Made by a program: the position numbers and the translations under genes
Assembly (NCBI GenBank): GCA_054601695.1
Contig: BAAHQB010000158.1
Coordinates: 372,001-436,000 of the forward strand
DNA: 64,000 nucleotides
Source: Amorphochlora amoebiformis
Taxonomy: Eukaryota; Cercozoa; Chlorarachniophyceae
Direction of reading: 5' to 3'
Notes under the pieces: generated by a model
Database searches by the model: none
What the model saw: only the letters and a program-made list of their open reading frames with translations
What the model was told of the DNA's origin: nothing
Part shown: positions 45,185 to 62,817 of the stretch, piece by piece
How the letters are laid out: each line of letters starts with the position of its first letter
Numbering within the stretch: position 1 is the first letter of the stretch

Positions 45185-45197
45185 TGTGTGTGTATAT

Positions 45198-45244
<47 letters not shown>

Positions 45245-45247
45245 TTT

Positions 45248-45342
<95 letters not shown>

Positions 45343-45359
45343 TTTAGACATAGTACATT

Positions 45360-45490
45360 TATATATATATATATATATAGGTATAATATATACTATAAAA
45401 CACATTTGTTTATGTATATAATATATACACACACATATATATATATATATATAGGTATAATATATACTATAAAACACATTTGTTTATGTA
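45360..45490. repeat. two copies of a 40-bp unit
   Basis: GGTATAATATATACTATAAA with ACACATTTGTTTATGTAT at 45,380 and 45,453, with (TA)n between. Confidence 0.9.
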
Positions 45491-45496
45491 TTACAT

Positions 45497-45720
45497 GTGT
45501 ATCGGGTAGGGCAAGGTAGGGTCGGGTAGGGTAAGGCTCGCCTCGGGTCGGGTCGGTCGGGTCGGGTCGGTTAGGGTAGGGTAGGGTAGGGTAGGGTAGG
45601 GTAGGGTAGAGTAGGGTAGGGTAGGGTAGGTTAGGGTAGGGTAGGGTAGGGTAGGGTAGAGTAGGGTATGGTAGGGTAGGGCAGGGTACGGTAGGGTAGG
45701 GTACGGTAGAGTAGGGTACA
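45497..45720 (+). repeat. GGGTA pentanucleotide array, about 40 copies
   Basis: Nearly continuous GGGTA with scattered GGTTA, GAGTA and GGGTC variants. The left edge (45,497-45,570) is GGGTCG-rich. The G-runs on one strand could form quadruplexes. The minus-strand frame reads a Pro-Tyr-Thr-Leu repeat that simply follows the pentamer. Confidence 0.95.
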
Positions 45721-46010
45721 TAGTATGTTTCCACCTTGAACGATTTGGCATCCTGAATGTTAACATAATTGTATTATTGGTAGTCCTTTTCATCACTATC
45801 TAGAGTATAATTTAATAACTAGAATTCACCTCATTATTTTGATTAGCGTTATGATTTCTTTGATGGTTGTTTTTATTGATTGTTGCTATCATTACTTATA
45901 TAACCACTATTCTTACCCTTCTTATTACTGCTCTTCTTGTCATTTTTGTATTGTTACATCTATCAATACTAAATACGAAAAATACATACGTATGAAATAC
46001 ATAATACTAC
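45720..46010. other. unique intergenic sequence
   Basis: Normal-composition stretch with T-rich, CTT/ATT-rich segments. No open frame with splice borders; nothing identified. Confidence 0.4.
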
Positions 46011-46090
46011 ATATATATATATTAAATATATATATATATATATATTAAATATATATATATATATATATATATTATATACACACACGTATA

Positions 46091-46122
<32 letters not shown>

Positions 46123-46202
46123 CATACAGATACACATATTACACATGTGTGTGTGCGTGTGTGTTCGTGTGCGTGTGTATGTATAAGCATACATATGTGT
46201 TC

Positions 46203-46246
<44 letters not shown>

Positions 46247-46386
46247 TACATATACATATATATATATATACAATATATACATATACATATGCATATATAT
46301 GTATATGTGTACATGTATATACATAGATACATACACATGTATGTGCATACACATATACACATGTACACACATATATATATACATAC

Positions 46387-46430
<44 letters not shown>

Positions 46431-46464
46431 CATTATATCAACATTTGATACACATGTACTGAAT

Positions 46465-46563
<99 letters not shown>

Positions 46564-46607
46564 CACATCATATATATACATATATACATATGCATACATA
46601 TATATAT

Positions 46608-46641
<34 letters not shown>

Positions 46642-46699
46642 TCAAAATGTGTAGAAAAGTAAAAATGTGTATGTGCGCTTGTGTGTGTATTTGCTCATT

Positions 46700-47184
46700 T
46701 CAAATTTTTGTGGATATTCCTCCAAGCGTGCACGGACACTTTTTTCCAATATGATCCTTGTTATCCCATATGCCCCTCCCGTCACCCCACAATTTCCCGC
46801 GTAAATCCCGCAACACCTTTCCCTCCATTTTCCTCTCACTTTGTCCCCCACTTCATGTACCTTTCGGCAAGCTTTCTTCACAAGCATCGGATTTAGTCTG
46901 TGATTTGAAGGTGGCCTACGATCATCCAGCTCATGTGAACAAACTGATGGAGTGAATCTTTCCTTGAAAGGAGGCCTATGATCCAGACCGCCTACATCCG
47001 ATGTAGACCCCGACATTTGACACGAGAGTTTCACTTCTACACCCGAACTGTCGACAACCGCGGAGGGAAGCTGTTTTGTTTGGGGACCGGGTTCTTTGCG
47101 GGTGGAATATTGTGTTTTGGGGAGGGAGACAGAAGGTAAGAGGTCTGCGGAGGTTAAGGCGGACGCCATGGAGATTGGAGACAC
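46700..47184 (-). CDS. small two-exon hypothetical gene
   Basis: Minus strand: exon 46861-47184 begins with ATG (an alternative Met lies five codons in) and reads through 108 codons of normal composition ([18 protein letters not shown] early, [16 protein letters not shown] at the end) to a GTACAT donor. Exon 46700-46756 joins in phase ([13 protein letters not shown]) and ends in TGA. The N-terminus is Ser/Thr-rich. An internal near-repeat ([16 protein letters not shown]) is visible. No domain is recognised. The plus strand is also partly open, so the strand is probable and not certain. Confidence 0.4.
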
Positions 47185-47289
47185 GTGGACGAATCCTTAA
47201 AGGGCCTGGGTTGCTTCCCGGGACAGTGGATACTGTCCCCTGATTCGGCCTATTAACTTCTATGTAATACTGTCGTCAATATTACTGAT

Positions 47290-47600
47290 TTAAATTATTA
47301 GCAAATTGATTGATGTATCCAACTGATAATAGTTAATAAATTGAAAATAGCATTGAACAAGTCTTCTGGCAAAGAGAAAGCGATAATGAAAGCAAACAAG
47401 AAGGCTTCGCAGCGGGGTTCCGTTGGCGACTGGTTGTATCCGGTGGGAGAAATCGAATTGTTGAGTTGGGTTGGTAATGGTTTGGTGAGCGGCTCTCGGT
47501 TTGGCAGGGATACAGTGGCGAGCAGAGAGGATGGGTGATGGATCGTATCGTTGGTGTGAAAAGAGGCTCCTAGGCTCATGATAATCCATCCAAGTTGTCA
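47290..47600. other. open on both strands, coding strand undecided
   Basis: Plus strand: KEKAIMKANKKASQRGS and a stop at about 47,538. Minus strand: about 90 codons open with HQTITNPTQQFDFSHR. No convincing splice partners. Possibly an exon of an unplaced gene. Confidence 0.3.
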
Positions 47601-47629
47601 TATCATCCTCGGCATCTTCGACCAGTATT

Positions 47630-47693
47630 GTATATGTGAAGTTTATAATATTATAATATTATAATAATTATTCTATATAATTATAATTATAAT

Positions 47694-47725
<32 letters not shown>

Positions 47726-47770
47726 ATTATATATATATAATATTATATATATATATATATGTGTGTGTGT

Positions 47771-47808
<38 letters not shown>

Positions 47809-47843
47809 TATATATATATTATATATATGTTATTACACAATAT

Positions 47844-47892
<49 letters not shown>

Positions 47893-47936
47893 TTAAGATA
47901 GAGAAAAAAAAAAAGATAAAAATAAAAATAAATATA

Positions 47937-47967
<31 letters not shown>

Positions 47968-47993
47968 TATATATATATATATTTATTTATTTG

Positions 47994-48044
<51 letters not shown>

Positions 48045-48124
48045 ATATAAATATATAGTATATATATTATATATATATATATATATATAATTATATAATT
48101 ATAATATTATAATATATTTATATA

Positions 48125-48216
<92 letters not shown>

Positions 48217-48240
48217 ATATATATATATATATGATATATA
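47630..48240. repeat. mixed (TA)n, (TAA)n and AATTATA repeats
   Basis: TA and ATT arrays with an A-rich patch at 47,895-47,935. No gene. Confidence 0.9.
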
Positions 48241-48830
48241 TTAGTATATAAATGTTATATACTAGTATATACTCTGTCTAAAGTGTATACATACTAGATA
48301 TCATAGTATCACAGATTCACAATGCGTCAAGGCATTGTAGACTACAATTATTAGCTAGGATCTGGTACTTCAGGCACTTCAACTTTCGGACTACAGCTGG
48401 TCCAAACTACTAGAAACTAGTCCAAACTTAGTAATGGTGCGGTCGACGCCGAAGCTCCCCAGTATTCTAGTTACCAGTGCCCAATGTAGTTTTACTACTG
48501 AGTTCATCGTCTATACTAGACTCGACGGTATGCTCTAGATCAGACTAAGATCACGACAACCCGTGGCTAGATTTAGCGAGTTACTGATTCTGGTAGATCC
48601 CGAGTACACACAGACACATGATCTATGTGCATCTACGTACTAGACGTACGTAGAGTCTCATCCACGAAGCCGTACTCAGATCCGAATAAATATAGCTACA
48701 CTAGATACTAGATCTATTAGATATACCCAGAATATACTCAGATACTCCTAACCCAAACCCTAACCCTAAGCTGTAACCATCTAGACCATTAGTATCTAAT
48801 AGATATCTAGGACTCATATATATTATAATA
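48240..48830. repeat. CTAG-rich intergenic island, copy 3
   Basis: Dense TACTAG, ACTAGA and TCTAGA, with CCTAACCCAAACCCTAACCCTAA at 48,747. It lies beyond the 3' end of the DZIP1-like gene, as islands 1 and 2 lie beyond the sorting nexin and ATE1. Confidence 0.65.
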
Positions 48831-48832
48831 TG

Positions 48833-48867
<35 letters not shown>

Positions 48868-48989
48868 ATAGTATACATACGTATGTATACTATCATAGTA
48901 GCATATGCATATAAATATATACAATGTAAATATTTGTTTATAGTCTAGTCTGTACATATATTGATCATACTAGTCATATACATATCTAG

Positions 48990-49041
<52 letters not shown>

Positions 49042-49079
49042 CTTAGATATATATATATATATATATTCTCAAAAATTCA

Positions 49080-49260
49080 CAATACACATACACACATATA
49101 GCATGATCTAGATGATGACATTTAATTTAAAAGTTTCGATACTAGTCATATACATATCTAGCTATATATATGTATATGTATATATATGTATATGTATATA
49201 TGTATATATTCTCAAAAATTCACAATACACATACACACATATGATATTTAATTTAAAAGT
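49080..49260. repeat. two copies of a 60-bp unit
   Basis: CTCAAAAATTCACAATACAC with GATxATTTAATTTAAAAGTTT at 49,069-49,140 and 49,210-49,265, separated by TA-rich sequence. Confidence 0.85.
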
Positions 49261-49316
49261 TTCATACATGACTGTGATGGGGATAGGGACTAACTGGACA
49301 AAACTACCTAGACTAC

Positions 49317-51096
<1,780 letters not shown>

Positions 51097-51104
51097 ATGC
51101 ATAC

Positions 51105-51348
<244 letters not shown>

Positions 51349-51383
51349 TAGTTATATGTATTTATACACACTCCAAATATGCA

Positions 51384-51443
<60 letters not shown>

Positions 51444-51513
51444 TATGTATTATGTATACATGTATATATATATATGTATTTATGTCTATATAATATATAT
51501 AATATATTATATA

Positions 51514-51669
<156 letters not shown>

Positions 51670-51824
51670 TATAAATGTACATATAAATGTACATATGTGT
51701 GTATAATATGATAAAGTATATATATTTACATATATATAAATATATATATATATCTATTTTTGTATGTATATATATATATATATATATATAAATATAAATA
51801 TATACATGGTGTCTTTCGATCGAT

Positions 51825-53212
51825 TCATTTACCGATGTTGAACGGCATGTTAGTAAACATCTGGAAGGCCTCTTCAATCTTGGCGCGCTGGCAGGCCTTG
51901 TGGAGCTTTCTGATAGCGTCGTCGGACGCCGCAATCGCGCTCATCATGTCGAATATCTTCTTAAGCTTTATAGGAATTTTATCTTATTGATTTTGTTGGG
52001 AAAGTGTAATGATCTAGAAGTTAATAGAACCACAGATGCACAGTGTGAAAGGCAGACGATAAGGCACAGGGTAATCGCGATTGAACACGTCGAGAGTGGA
52101 GGGTTGGGGTTGGGCCTGTGGCCAGGCCTTTAGTTAGGCCTGTGGCTTGGCCTGTGAGTATGCTAGGGCTAGGTCTAGGGGCTGTCTGTAGGTTTGGGGT
52201 GTTGTCTGGAAGTGGTTTGAACCTGTTTGTGAGCTTTATTGTGGGTCTCCATCAGGTTTGTGTCTGTTTCTATGGTCTGTGTAAGGTCTTGGCTATGCTT
52301 CTTGAGGGTTTTTATCTCGGTCTCTGCCCTCTCGAGCCGGTCCTACAGGACAATCCAATCAAATTTTGTTACCCTCTGGGTGGATAACTTCAGGGAGGTG
52401 AGAGCATTTGGTGAGAGAGAGTAGTTCCATAAAAAGAGGGGATGTAAATGCATTCTCCTGTCCAAAGATACCGAGGCCTGATCGAAAGCCCTCTTTGTGT
52501 CCTGCAAGGCTATCTTCGCCATGTTCTGGTCGTGAGAAGCCTGCTGCGCGCGCAGCTTCCCAAGAGCGCGCCGGACTGTCGACATCGAGAGATCCACTGA
52601 ACTGTGGTATTCGCCATCATTTTTTTTCGATCTCTTTTCAACTGGAATCGATGCCAATGTCGATGACGGAGTCAGTGTTGGCGGTGCCGCCGCTTGCCTG
52701 GGAGCGGCTTCCAGTTCCTAACAAGAAAGGATTGGTTTGTTGGATAAGACTGTGCGAAAATTTGTAAATGTATCTTTCACAAGTGCACCTGCAGTTTGAC
52801 GAACATAGAGGTGGCGCTTCGGGTGTGGTGATTGCAGATCGGACACGTTGCCCGGTGACAGATCCACGGGGTAATGCTAACAGATGCCAAAAAACCCTCT
52901 GATGGCCACCGAGATGTACATGTTTTATAGACTCACGGAACAAAACTTATCAAAAGGGGATTGGAAAGTTAGACGTTGCAGGAGAGGAGGTACCAGTTTG
53001 TGTGAAATACGTGTCCGCATGCAATCATCTGTTCGAAGAGAAATTTGGGAATGATTTCAATAAATATTCGAATGAAATATCCAGCAGTCGAAATTGCTCA
53101 CCGAAATATCGTTAGCTAATGGTCTCAGACAGATGACACACTGGCCCCGACACTTCCAGTCACTCCCAGCAGGATGGTCTTGACCCTTCAGCTTGAGCCC
53201 GAGGGAAGCCAT
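51825..53212 (-). CDS. RING-H2 finger protein with C-terminal coiled coil
   Basis: Probably an E3 ubiquitin ligase. Six minus-strand exons in perfect phase: 53102-53212 (ATG), 52994-53028, 52789-52876, 52472-52717, 52223-52342 and 51825-51965 (TGA), giving 246 residues. The RING ligands are spread over three exons: CVIC (residues 25-28), then [10 protein letters not shown], then ATCPIC, a C3H2C3 arrangement. An Ala/Pro-rich linker follows, then about 100 residues of helix with heptad-like spacing ([52 protein letters not shown]). RING plus coiled coil resembles TRAIP-type ligases, but the family cannot be fixed by eye. Introns here are short and free of TA tracts, unlike the neighbours. The start is 89 bp from the oppositely oriented SOD2. 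Confidence 0.85.
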
Positions 53213-53301
53213 TGGCCCGAGAAATTAAATCTTGGGCAATTTCTTCGGCCTTGATATTTTGACAGATTTGACGGCTTCTTCCATACCGCACGTCCCCCGC
53301 A
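53213..53301. promoter_or_regulatory. bidirectional promoter region of RING gene and SOD2
   Basis: Only 89 bp separate the two divergent start codons, so both transcripts must begin here or inside one another's first exon. No TATA box or known motif stands out. Confidence 0.55.
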
Positions 53302-55531
<2,230 letters not shown>

Positions 55532-55589
55532 GCGAAGGACCTGGACCTGGTGTGTCCCTACTGGACCGTGGATCCAGCGGGCCAAGAGA

Positions 55590-56060
55590 TACCTAGGCGA
55601 TAGTTGGATCTCCTAGAATTGTACAATCGTTGCATCTTTTAAGATTCACAATCGTTTCAACGTATCGAGAAAGCTTGTTTCTACAACGATTGGCGCTGGA
55701 CGACGGATGGGCCACCGAGAGTGCATATCTCTAACCAATATAGACTATCAATTTCGAATGTATCCACGCGGAGATGAAAAGACTGCAGCTTGCTACACGT
55801 TCGTTAACGTTACAACTTCAACATCGACCGCCGATTCAAGGTCGTCGGACATATACGCCTGCCGGTATCTAGGGTATCTATTTATAGATCTATCTAATAA
55901 CCATTTACATAAACTAAAGTGCACCATACGCCTGCCGGTATCTATTTATAGATCTATCTAATAACCATTTACATAAAGTAAAGTGCACCACAAACCAGTG
56001 AAACCACAGAACGTTATCACTAAGCATCATGATATCGTAATGATCTTACTAGATCGGATA
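55590..56060. repeat. intergenic region with a doubled 70-bp unit and CTAG motifs
   Basis: The phrase ACGCCTGCCGGTATCTA, then TTTATAGATCTATCTAATAA with about 30 bp more, occurs at 55,855 and again at 55,927. The area after the SOD2 stop is modestly CTAG-rich. No gene is recognised; a short open frame at 55,707-55,961 has no supporting features. Confidence 0.6.
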
Positions 56061-56475
56061 TATCTAGATATATAAGTTATGATATACATATATATGTATA
56101 TATATATCAGATTAAATAAATATATATATATAATATATTTAATATGTATATATATATATATATATCATATACGATATATATATATATAAATTTAAGTGTA
56201 AAGAACCTTTTTCAAGCTCTGAACGAGAAAACGACTATATATGCTATGTTCGCAACAGTGCGTAAATGCCCATTGGAGATAATTACAACACCTCGGGTAG
56301 GAGGTAGTAGGTACTATATATCTCATGAGTTAAAAAGTCACACATAATAATATGGTATACACATATATATATATACATGTATACATATATATATATATAT
56401 ATATCATATGTGTGTGTGTGTATTTTTAATAATATTATACAAATTTCTTTTATGTATACACTGTATATATATATA

Positions 56476-56529
<54 letters not shown>

Positions 56530-56531
56530 AA

Positions 56532-56699
<168 letters not shown>

Positions 56700-56775
56700 T
56701 ATATAATATATATGTATATATTATTAGGGTTATATATATATATATATATAATATTATATATATATACACACACAC

Positions 56776-56849
<74 letters not shown>

Positions 56850-56916
56850 TGCGTATATGTAAATATATATACTCATATTTATACATAATTATAATATAAA
56901 TATAATGATTGTAAAA

Positions 56917-57328
56917 TTGCTAATAGTGGGCCATGGGTGTGTTGCGGTGAGGTAGTAATAGCCTAGTGTGGGCACAGAAGAGCATTAGGCTTGTATGAAT
57001 CACGCTCATTTGCCTACCCGGGTACAAATGTGTCGGCTGATGGATAGCAAAAACGGCAGGCAAAAAGGCAGGCAGGCGAGAAGGCAGGCTAGAAGGCAGG
57101 CAACGACGCAGTGAAAAATTGAGCCTCCTATCATATGTTGGACAGTACATCTACAAGGAGCCCTCCAATTTCAACGGGCCCTGAAGTTCAACTCTTAGAG
57201 GGTTCCAATTGAAATGCCTAGAGGGTTCAGTGGTTCACGAAAGCTGAGATATATTCCGAATCGGCGTGCATAGCCACCGCGGCTGGCCGTGTAGCGGTTG
57301 AAGCGAACCCTAGGCGTGAGCTGCAGAG
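56917..57328. other. intergenic region upstream of the B-box gene
   Basis: Unique sequence with a GGCAGGC-rich patch at 57,053-57,102 (about six imperfect AAGGCAGGC units). It probably includes the 5' flank of the gene that follows. Confidence 0.45.
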
Positions 57329-59449
57329 ATGGCAGCCGGAGGATCCTACGGACGACCAGCAAGACCCTCTGGGAAAGTCTCTCCCATCCTAATACCTCAT
57401 CGAGACGATTGGATCAATTCGCCGCCAACGAGAGGGTGATTCTTCCGAGACTATCACCGAAAAAAGGCAAAATAGTAATTATTCGAGTCTTGGTTTTTGG
57501 AGTTCTGACGATCGTTTGGGATTTTGATTTCCAGCTAAATGAGGGCATTTTCACAGTTTTAATGAATATTAGATCTCAGAGAACACACCTACTTGGCACT
57601 TCGCTGGGCACTTCATGCTTCGTTCTCCGGAGATTAACCAGGATTAGGATTGTCAGTTTTCACTGAAATAGACATAATCCCTTTCGACCTGGCTGAATAT
57701 ATTGCCGCTGAAAACGGACACCTGCACTGGTTGAACTTACAAGCCGCAAGCCCGAATCCCGAGGCCCACAACCAATGGTTAGTTTAAGCATGTACTTCTT
57801 GGGTTAATCCATAGCACACAGTAACAAGCTGAGCTTGCACCCTGTCGAAACGGGATCGATAGTGTATGTGTGCATGGACAAGGGTGTATGGAAGATGTTG
57901 GAAGTCGAGGTGTATGAGTGCATGCATGTACACAACCACATGTTCAGTTGCACTGATCTAGCGTATGAAGGTGTACGAATGCATGCACATGCATGTGCAA
58001 GTGAGTTGAGAATGGCCCGATGTGTATGGGTTTATTAGATGTAAAAATGAGTCATACATCATGTACATGTACACGCCAGCAGATTGCACCTACATATGTG
58101 CATCCATACATGTAGCACCTCCACACATGTGTTACATTGTTACACATGTATGTGTGCATCGGTCTTTGTGCTGAATTCTGTTTGTGAAGGATGCATGGAC
58201 TATGTGATGTATTCTGGTCTCTCTCTTGGTTAACTCTCCTCTTCGCTAGGATTGCCAAGTTTGCGAGTTGGAACGAGCTACTCTTACTTGTCTGGACTGC
58301 ACGGTATCACACCATAACTCTACCACCTGCAGATATGTAGCTAATGTGTTGATGGGTGCTGTGTTTGAATAGAGCGATAAACACATTTGCCTCGAATGCG
58401 ATGGAGACGTGCACTGTGGGTCGAGTGGCAGCCATGCTAGAGTGCCATTTGGGACGCAACCCAACCAAAAACTTCAAGTGGCCGTACCTCCCACATCAAA
58501 GCCTAAACCTAAACCAAACCCCGAAACCAAGGAAATACACTCTCCAGATCTACCCAAAGTGACCCAAGGAAAAACACCGAAATCAAGCAGTAGTCAGATA
58601 TCAAACCCAGAGACAGAGCCCGAGATAACGACGGGGATATCTCCAGAGGGAAAGGCCAAACCCAATAATGTCCTGGACCCTCACAAGACACCCCACACTG
58701 AATCCCAACCCAAACCTTATGCTGTTGAACTTGGGCCTGGGATCGAGCCTGAGCCTGAGCCTGAGCCTGAGTCTGAGCCTGAGCCTGAGCCTGAGCCTGG
58801 GCCTGAGCATCCTGGGCCTGAGCATCCCGGGGAGCCTATGCTTAAGCCCGAGGCTAACCGCAAGCCGGAAAGTAAGCCCGAGGCCCCGCACGCAAGAGAT
58901 TTCGATGGAGACTACACCTTGGATGATGATGATGACGACGACGACCTAGACTTCAATGCATTCGAGGAACCCAAACCGTCTAATCACCCCATGCCCGAAC
59001 CCAAACCCGACTCCAACACCGAAATTGAAACCAAAAGCACGCCAAACGAGAACCCCAAGTCAACCCAAAACCCAAACCCAAATTCGTCTGAGCCTCAATC
59101 CCAGGTCCTTACGAATCCAACATCATCATTGAAATCCACATCATCCGAATCCAAACACCAACAGAACACAACTTACCCCCAACACATCCAAGACTCCACC
59201 GGATTACCCAACGAAGCACAATCTCCGAACCAACACGAAACAGAGGCTGCTGCAAATAGCAACTCCGTGTCTCTCCTTCACCCTTCAAGTGATCCAGAAC
59301 ACGGAAACAAGGCAATTTTATTTTACTACTCATGTCAGACCAGCAAATTCTATTTCTCTGCCTTCTGAAAAGTTTTTCATTTATAAACTATCTAAATATT
59401 ATATATACACACACACACATATTTATATATATATATATATATATTAAAG

Positions 59450-59480
<31 letters not shown>

Positions 59481-59647
59481 AAGAGAGAGAGAGATAGAAA
59501 GAGAGAGAGAGAGAGAGAGATTTACATGTATATTTTTATATATTTTTATACGCGTACATATATATATATATATGTATATTATATGTATGTATGTATATAT
59601 ATACATTATATATATATGATATATATATATATATATATGTATATAAT

Positions 59648-59691
<44 letters not shown>

Positions 59692-59749
59692 TCAAATACA
59701 CACATATATATATATATATATTTACATATATATATATATATATACACAC

Positions 59750-59804
<55 letters not shown>

Positions 59805-59844
59805 GATATATATATATATATATATGTACATATATATATACATG

Positions 59845-59892
<48 letters not shown>

Positions 59893-60257
59893 ACACACAA
59901 ACACACACATATATATATATATATATATATGGTGAATTCAGCTACTGCTAGGAATGATCCGAGACAGTCCCACATCCAGCGCCCAGCCCTCCCCATCCAA
60001 CCACCAAAACCATAACAACAACCACAACAACGACCACAACAACAAGAATACCCACAAGCACATAAACAAGCACACGCATGAGCCAACTTCCCAATCCAAA
60101 GTGACCACATTTTCGAGCCTCAACCTATCCAAAGCATTGGCCTTGGAGGCACTCAATCACGCCGATCATCCATACACTACCCCAAACAAAACAACCGCCC
60201 GCAAGGTATATATTTTGTACATATACAGATGTATATATACACACATATATATATGCG

Positions 60258-60330
<73 letters not shown>

Positions 60331-60353
60331 ATATATATTCACACATAAATTCA

Positions 60354-60406
<53 letters not shown>

Positions 60407-60458
60407 TGTATATACGAATACGTATAGGTATATGTTATGTAAATATACAGATGTTCAT

Positions 60459-60493
<35 letters not shown>

Positions 60494-60506
60494 CGAATTC
60501 GTACAC

Positions 60507-60544
<38 letters not shown>

Positions 60545-61178
60545 CGACAAGTGAATATGAATAAAATGTGTTTGTGAATGCATGAATGAGAGTGATGATA
60601 ATGATAGCGGATAATCATTAATTAAGATGATAATCATTGCTACTTATTATAAACCCACTTGGATAATCATTAAGACGGTAATCATTACTACTTGTACCCA
60701 CTGAGATAATTATCGCAACGAGAATCTTTATGCACACTCGGATAATCACTGCTACGATAATCATTATCTACTAGATTATAATATATATCCATACGGATAA
60801 TGATTTGTAACAATAATGATTATATCCAGACGGCTTGGGCAGATCCTGGCGAGGTTGATAGAAACGGTGATGAGGCAGATGGGGATGGGTTGATGACTTG
60901 TCGCTCATCCAAGACCCCATCCAAGCGCTCATCCAAGTGCTCATCCAAGCATTCCCCCAGCCATTCACCGAGGCATTCTTCGAGAATATCTCGAATATCT
61001 CGAACATCTCGAACATCTCAGGCATCCCCAAGGAGTGCTAGGGGCCCTGCCCGATCTTCCAGGAGCGCTCGTTACCTGTCACAAACCCACAAGCGGAAGA
61101 AAAAGTGCAAGTCGGATCCAAAGGTGTTTGCCAGGCTGCTTCAGCCCAAATCGAAACACGAAACTCTGGTATCTTCGA

Positions 61179-61235
<57 letters not shown>

Positions 61236-61582
61236 GTATATATGTATCTATGTATTATCATTATTATATCATCGTAACTATTGTTTTATATTCCTATTAT
61301 TAATATTATTACTATTATTATTACTATTATTATTTATATAAGGTGCGCTGAATGTATTTCAGAAATCTAAGATATACGGCGAGTTTTTGTTCAGTCCTCG
61401 GATAAACTCTGAGTCGAACAGGATACTACAATCCTCGGGAAGGCCTACCTTTCATCAAAGGTAAGCTCGTCGAATATCCTCTATGCGATGCCCATTTAGA
61501 TTAAGAAACATTCTTATTTTTGCGGTACATATCCAATTGACATATTTTTTCATATGTAGATACATAATATATCAAAACATAT

Positions 61583-61619
<37 letters not shown>

Positions 61620-61889
61620 CATATGTATGTGGATATATATTTATATGTATGTAATTATACATATGTAAAAATTATGTACATGTTGGTGGCAAGGACAAAT
61701 GTGGTGTTATGGTTAGACAGCATACGTGCATACGTGTTGCGAAATGTTCGAATGTTCTGGCCACCATGCATGTTGAGAGAGACATGTTTTGTTTTGCTCA
61801 GAGTGGACGAGGTAATCAAGCACTACCATACGCTCCCAAATCGACTCAAAAAAAAGGAAAAAAACTGGTCCTTTACTCCGAGGGTAAAC

Positions 61890-61962
<73 letters not shown>

Positions 61963-62017
61963 CACATACATACATACATATACACATATACATGCACATG
62001 TATACATACACATATAT

Positions 62018-62065
<48 letters not shown>

Positions 62066-62280
62066 ATGTACATATACATACATATACACACATACACATA
62101 TAATATGTAACGCACACACAAAAAACAAGCACACTTCGTTTGTATTGACTTCGTTTGTGGTGGCTTTGTTTGCACCACATTCCCCCCCCTCTTCTTAGGT
62201 GAATCTGGACCAATTTCGTGACAAGCTGTCCGGTAGGGGCACTCTTCTCGACAGGCTCGAAACAGACCTCAAATCAAAGG

Positions 62281-62359
<79 letters not shown>

Positions 62360-62642
62360 AAGAAGTATATTGATAGTGATAAAACGCATAGCGTACGTGA
62401 CACATCAGAAAAAGAGGCTTTTGGAGAAGGAGAAAAAAGTCCTCGCGCAGTTTCCATTCAAGCCCCACCTCACTTACAAAAACTTTCAAAAAAAAATGAG
62501 GAAAAAGGTACCAACACAAACACACACATATATATATATATATATATAAATATATACATGTATATAAATCTATTAATGTACATACATATATACATATATG
62601 TTTATATATACTTATATATACATATAGATACCCAGACATATA

Positions 62643-62699
<57 letters not shown>

Positions 62700-62715
62700 A
62701 ACACAAACACACAGA

Positions 62716-62761
<46 letters not shown>

Positions 62762-62779
62762 TGTATATACATCTATTAA

Positions 62780-62817
<38 letters not shown>

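Noticed and set aside
45491-45796. Pro-Tyr-Thr-Leu repeat protein on the minus strand
   Set aside because: Every residue follows from the GGGTA pentamer; all frames are similarly open.
52343-52657. Separate small gene starting at 52,657
   Set aside because: Its frame continues upstream to an acceptor at 52,718 and joins in phase to the RING exons, so it is an internal exon region of that gene.
57298-57666. A 122-codon plus-strand frame before the B-box exons
   Set aside because: Part may be exon sequence, but the frame as a whole crosses likely splice sites and conflicts with the clear exon 57657-57781.
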